Part shown: one piece after another, positions 61,340 to 64,000 of the stretch
Layout: each line of letters opens with the position of its first letter
How positions within the stretch are numbered: the stretch's first letter is position 1
Origin: Chlamydiales bacterium
Lineage (GTDB): Bacteria; Chlamydiota; Chlamydiia; Chlamydiales; SM23-39
Length of the DNA stretch: 64,000 nucleotides
Assembly (NCBI GenBank): GCA_030681135.1
Contig: JAUXXF010000001.1
Location: 50,071 to 114,070 of the forward strand
Direction of reading: 5' to 3'
The notes under the pieces: generated by a model
The model's database searches: none
The model's input: only the letters and a program-made list of their open reading frames with translations
What the model was told of the DNA's origin: nothing
Program-made: the position numbers and the translations under genes

Positions 61340-63277
61340 TTAGACAGCGTCTGCGGCGCAGCGGAACCCGTAGGTGCCATTGACGGCGCCTGGGTTATTG
61401 CGATGGCGATGAGCGCAGCGGAGGTCGTCTTTGAGACTTTTCCAACAGCCGCCGCGGAGAACGCGGTAGACGCCTTGCGGCGGGCCTTTAGGACTGTCTG
61501 GTTCGACGAGAGAGGCGTCGTAGTAGTTATAGGCATACCAATCTTGACACCATTCGTAGACGTTGCCGGCCATGTCGTAGAGACCTAGGGGGGTTGGAGG
61601 GTAGCTCAAGACTGGAGTCGTGTCAGAACTGAAGAAGTTGGCATGAACCTTTTCAATTTCAGAGCCTGTGGGGTAGAGGGAATTTTCTCGAGCGCTCGTA
61701 GCTCCGATTTCCCATTCAGCCTCTGTGGGGAGACGCTTACCGATCCATTTTGCATAAGCGACAGCGCCATACCAGGTAACGCCTACAACAGGATGCTTAT
61801 TGTAGCCTGATTCGATGACGAGCTTTCCGCAGCTGCGCTTAATGCGAGAGTCTTTGAGGCGAATAATATCATTGTTATTGCCGTCCTTTTCCCCTCCCAT
61901 TGCTTGGAGGAAGCGAACAAACTGTTCGTTTGTGACAGGATGAACATCGAGGGCGAAGTTGGGTAGAGAGATTGAATGGCGAGGCATTTCATCGCGAGAG
62001 CCTTCGTTGCTTCCTCGGAAGTAGGAGCCTCCCCGAATGATAACCATGTCGGTGAGGATAGGCTCGATCTGTTGAAACTCTGTTTTTTTCGGTTCGTAAT
62101 GAGAAACAAGCGTGTCTCGTTGAAAAATAGCGCCTGGGTCAGGCTCATATTCAGGTCGGGAAATTTCTTGTGGTTTCAAAAGAGGCTTGGGAGTGTCAAT
62201 AGAAGGAAGAGGTTTAGTAAGATCCCCTTCTCTTGGAAACTCGAAGGAGAGCTGAAAAATACTCTCGGGGCTTTGTTCTCCTTCAGCGGAAGAAGGAAGA
62301 TCTTTGGATCGAGGAGCTGCTAGGTATTCATGCATAGCTTGAAGAAGACGCTGAGGCCTTGCATGAGGATTATATTGCAAACATCGATGAACCAATAAAT
62401 CCCAATTTTTCTGTAGATGAGGAGCTAGCTGAAAAGGAGATTCGAAAAGAGCCTCAGGAATTTTTTTTGTGAGCAGGAAATAGGCGAGAACCCCAAAAGA
62501 ATAGGAATCTACCTTCATATCCGTTTCATGCTCATGAAAAGCCTTTTGCTCAGGGGCTAAAAAAGAAAAATTCTTCAAAAAACTGCGGCTGATATCGTGA
62601 GCTCTTTCAGAGCTGGAAGGCGCTCTAGACATCAATACCTTGGAAGCAAGTTCGCAAAGACGAAGAAAAGAAAGTCCCTCTCCGAGAAGTCGATGAAGGC
62701 CAAAATCGGAAAGAAGCACTTTTACTCCATCTTCTGAGGCAACAACAAGCACATTCGTGAGCTTTAAAGACCCATGAATCACTCCTGCATCGTGAGCGTA
62801 ATCGAGCGCTGAAGCGATTTGAAGAAGAAGCTGCTCTATATCTGTTTCGCTGAGTGAGGCTCCTTTTAAAGACAAGTAACGATCCAAATGCATCGTATCG
62901 CCAAAGCTATCGACAATCGGATCGAGAACTAAAAAATAAGATCCTTCATCTTGAGAAACGTTATGAATTTTCACAATATGAGGATGATCTAGACTGGCAA
63001 TATCGGCCACTTTCGCTTCAAATCTACGTATAAAACCAGAATCAGAGCAAAGATGAGGAGGCAGAATTTTTAAAACAAAAGGGCGCTTAATAAAGCGATG
63101 TTCAGCCAAATAGACTTCCCCAAAAGAACCATACCCTAGAGATTTTTGAATGACATAATCGCCAAACATTTCGCGGTCTAAAGAAGAAGAAGCTCGATCT
63201 ATTTGTTGCTGATCTTCTGTCATTATTTCATCTCCAAAACTACCTGCATCTGAACCTATCAGCACATCACGCGACAT
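61340..63277 (-). CDS. pkn1: Pkn1-like protein: kinase-like domain fused to FGE-type domain
   Basis: Residues of about 40-310 form a Ser/Thr kinase-like domain with a glycine loop (GYGSFGEVY, 48-56), Lys70 and DFG (191-193). The catalytic loop reads HGSLKLTN at 168-175 where HRDLKPEN is expected, so the catalytic Asp is Ser170. Residues of about 405-645 match the formylglycine-generating-enzyme fold (MVIIRGGSYFRGSNEGSRDE, VGVTWYGAVAYAKWIGKRLP, TEAEWEIGAT, GLYDMAGNVYEWCQDW, RVLRGGCWKS, GFRCAAD). C. trachomatis Pkn1 (CT145) has this two-domain layout. Kinase activity is doubtful. A GGAG Shine-Dalgarno supports the start. Confidence 0.85.
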   Translation of the reverse strand: MSRDVLIGSDAGSFGDEIMTEDQQQIDRASSSLDREMFGDYVIQKSLGYGSFGEVYLAEHRFIKRPFVLKILPPHLCSDSGFIRRFEAKVADIASLDHPHIVKIHNVSQDEGSYFLVLDPIVDSFGDTMHLDRYLSLKGASLSETDIEQLLLQIASALDYAHDAGVIHGSLKLTNVLVVASEDGVKVLLSDFGLHRLLGEGLSFLRLCELASKVLMSRAPSSSERAHDISRSFLKNFSFLAPEQKAFHEHETDMKVDSYSFGVLAYFLLTKKIPEALFESPFQLAPHLQKNWDLLVHRCLQYNPHARPQRLLQAMHEYLAAPRSKDLPSSAEGEQSPESIFQLSFEFPREGDLTKPLPSIDTPKPLLKPQEISRPEYEPDPGAIFQRDTLVSHYEPKKTEFQQIEPILTDMVIIRGGSYFRGSNEGSRDEMPRHSISLPNFALDVHPVTNEQFVRFLQAMGGEKDGNNNDIIRLKDSRIKRSCGKLVIESGYNKHPVVGVTWYGAVAYAKWIGKRLPTEAEWEIGATSARENSLYPTGSEIEKVHANFFSSDTTPVLSYPPTPLGLYDMAGNVYEWCQDWYAYNYYDASLVEPDSPKGPPQGVYRVLRGGCWKSLKDDLRCAHRHRNNPGAVNGTYGFRCAADAV

Positions 63278-63361
63278 AAAAACTCCATTCTAGATCTAGG
63301 GGGAAGGCTGCATGTGTATTCATATCTTAAGGAAGAATTTTAAGCAAGCCACCACATCATC

Positions 63362-63383
63362 AGACCTCTTCCGAAAGAGGTCT
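63362..63383. terminator. Palindrome just after rodZ
   Basis: AGACCTCTT and AAGAGGTCT pair perfectly around CCGA, next to the rodZ stop. There is no long T-run on the minus strand. The AGACCTCTT sequence also occurs at 30598 and 61236. Confidence 0.45.
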
Positions 63384-63384
63384 A

Positions 63385-63798
63385 CTAAATCACTTTTAAA
63401 AACTTTGCAAAATAAAATGCGGCTATGATCATCCCTACGATAAGGATACCCCATATAGCATTAGGCATCCAGCGAATGCTTCCATGAGGAGATCCTCTCA
63501 TTTCCATTGTGCCAATTCCATAAGCAAAATCTTGCTTTTCTGGAGGCAAACGGAATGCATCAGGGTATTCCTTCATGACTTTTTCTGGATCGTAACCTAA
63601 AAAACTCGCATATTGACGAATAAAACCCATCGCATAAACAGTCGAGATGAACTGATGAATCCTTCCCTCTTCAATGCCTTGCAGATAAAGAGCGCGAATG
63701 GAAATGGCATTTTCCACTTCTTTTAAAGAAAGACTCATCTCCTCTCTCTTTCTACGGAAATCTTCACCCATTTTTTTCAAACCTTCCTGCATAACCAT
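63385..63798 (-). CDS. rodZ: RodZ-like cytoskeletal protein, short form
   Basis: The 137-residue product has an N-terminal helix-turn-helix of the RodZ type (FRRKREEMSLSLKEVENAIS, then YLQGIEEGRIHQFISTVYAM and GFIRQYASFLGYDPEKVMKE). One membrane helix follows near the C-terminus (MPNAIWGILIVGMIIAAFYF). The large periplasmic domain of E. coli RodZ is absent, which is also true, as I recall, of chlamydial RodZ (CT009). RodZ anchors MreB, used by Chlamydiae for division. The start has GGAG upstream. Confidence 0.88.
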   Translation of the reverse strand: MVMQEGLKKMGEDFRRKREEMSLSLKEVENAISIRALYLQGIEEGRIHQFISTVYAMGFIRQYASFLGYDPEKVMKEYPDAFRLPPEKQDFAYGIGTMEMRGSPHGSIRWMPNAIWGILIVGMIIAAFYFAKFLKVI

Positions 63799-63822
63799 CT
63801 ACTCCATCTGTATAATAGTAGG

Positions 63823-63853
63823 ATCATAGCCGATTGCGCTATAATATCGTCAA
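63823..63853 (-). promoter_or_regulatory. Possible rodZ promoter
   Basis: On the minus strand TTGACG (63853-63848) is followed after 19 bases by TATGAT (63828-63823). The spacing is a little long, and the ATG lies 24 bases downstream. Only hexamers support it. Confidence 0.3.
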
Positions 63854-63879
63854 GATGTTATACTGCCAACAAACAAAAA

Positions 63880-64000
63880 GAACCTATCCCAGGTTTAAGT
63901 TTCAGTCGATTTTAGGGATTATTTGGCCGATTTTCGATTCTTTTTGCAGGAGTCATATATGAAATTTATATGACCCCTGCAAAAAGAATCGAAAATCGGC
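63880..64000. repeat. Long palindromic family R copy, cut by the window end
   Basis: GCCGATTTTCGATTCTTTTTG (starting at 63926) and its reverse complement at the window end form one long hairpin with a loop near 63962. The flank CCTATCCCAGGTTTAAG then CGATTTTAGGGATTATTTG matches the other family members. The rest of the right arm must lie beyond the window. Confidence 0.8.

Overview
The window looks like chromosomal DNA of an environmental (amoeba-associated) member of the Chlamydiae, order Parachlamydiales or close to it. The basis is gene content: a Lys/Arg-rich Hc2-type histone H1-like protein (27173-27418), an ATP/ADP translocase of the NTT family (54952-56463), a Pkn1-type protein with a kinase-like domain fused to a formylglycine-generating-enzyme domain (61340-63277), a short RodZ, a WaaA-LeuS pair, a SodiT1-type dicarboxylate carrier, and the order lpd-sucB-sucA-(CT053-like)-hemN. 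The last matches my memory of Chlamydia trachomatis CT052-CT055. The genus cannot be fixed from sequence alone. Candidate host-interaction genes (a C58/YopT-like protease, an F-box protein, a Fic enzyme, repeat proteins) fit an amoeba symbiont.

Layout. 0-11 kb: a truncated amino-acid/dicarboxylate symporter, a DUF192 protein, two outer-membrane barrel candidates, an exported helical protein, a HAD phosphatase, a FliO-like membrane protein, a probable papain-like cysteine protease, hemL, and a BamE-like lipoprotein. 11-23 kb: malic enzyme, an F-box protein, an NTT-like transporter coupled to an HD phosphohydrolase, an IMPDH/GMP-reductase family enzyme, an LPS-type glycosyltransferase, a DMT permease, a SprT/DUF2786 protein, and a Fic protein whose Shine-Dalgarno lies in a perfect hairpin. 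23-33 kb: elongator and initiator tRNA-Met, waaA, leuS, hctB, rarA, a TerC protein, smpB, an OsmC protein, and an adenylate kinase carrying a secretory signal peptide. 33-43 kb: SulP and DASS carriers, an RDD protein, tsaC, a Xer recombinase, a repeat-bearing membrane protein, a second adenylate kinase, a ferredoxin, and a DUF1858-IscA fusion. 43-54 kb: the complete 2-oxoglutarate dehydrogenase operon (sucA-sucB-lpdA), a CT053-like gene, hemN/hemW, a decayed PP2C fragment beside a MITE-like element, an FKBP, an RsmI-like methylase, a HolA-like protein and fabI. 54-64 kb: a cysteine-poor DsbB-like protein with a tiny membrane partner, the ATP/ADP translocase, a YheT hydrolase, a PagL-like deacylase, an exported protein, a tandem pair of proline/glutamine-rich repeat proteins (the first with an Inc-like bilobed hydrophobic domain), the Pkn1-like protein and rodZ.

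Two themes stand out. First, several small palindromic repeat families sit exactly at gene ends, so that they supply stop codons, start regions or, in sucB and sucA, protein-coding sequence. Second, a set of likely secreted or host-directed proteins is scattered among housekeeping genes. All functional calls rest on reading motifs by eye; no database search was possible.
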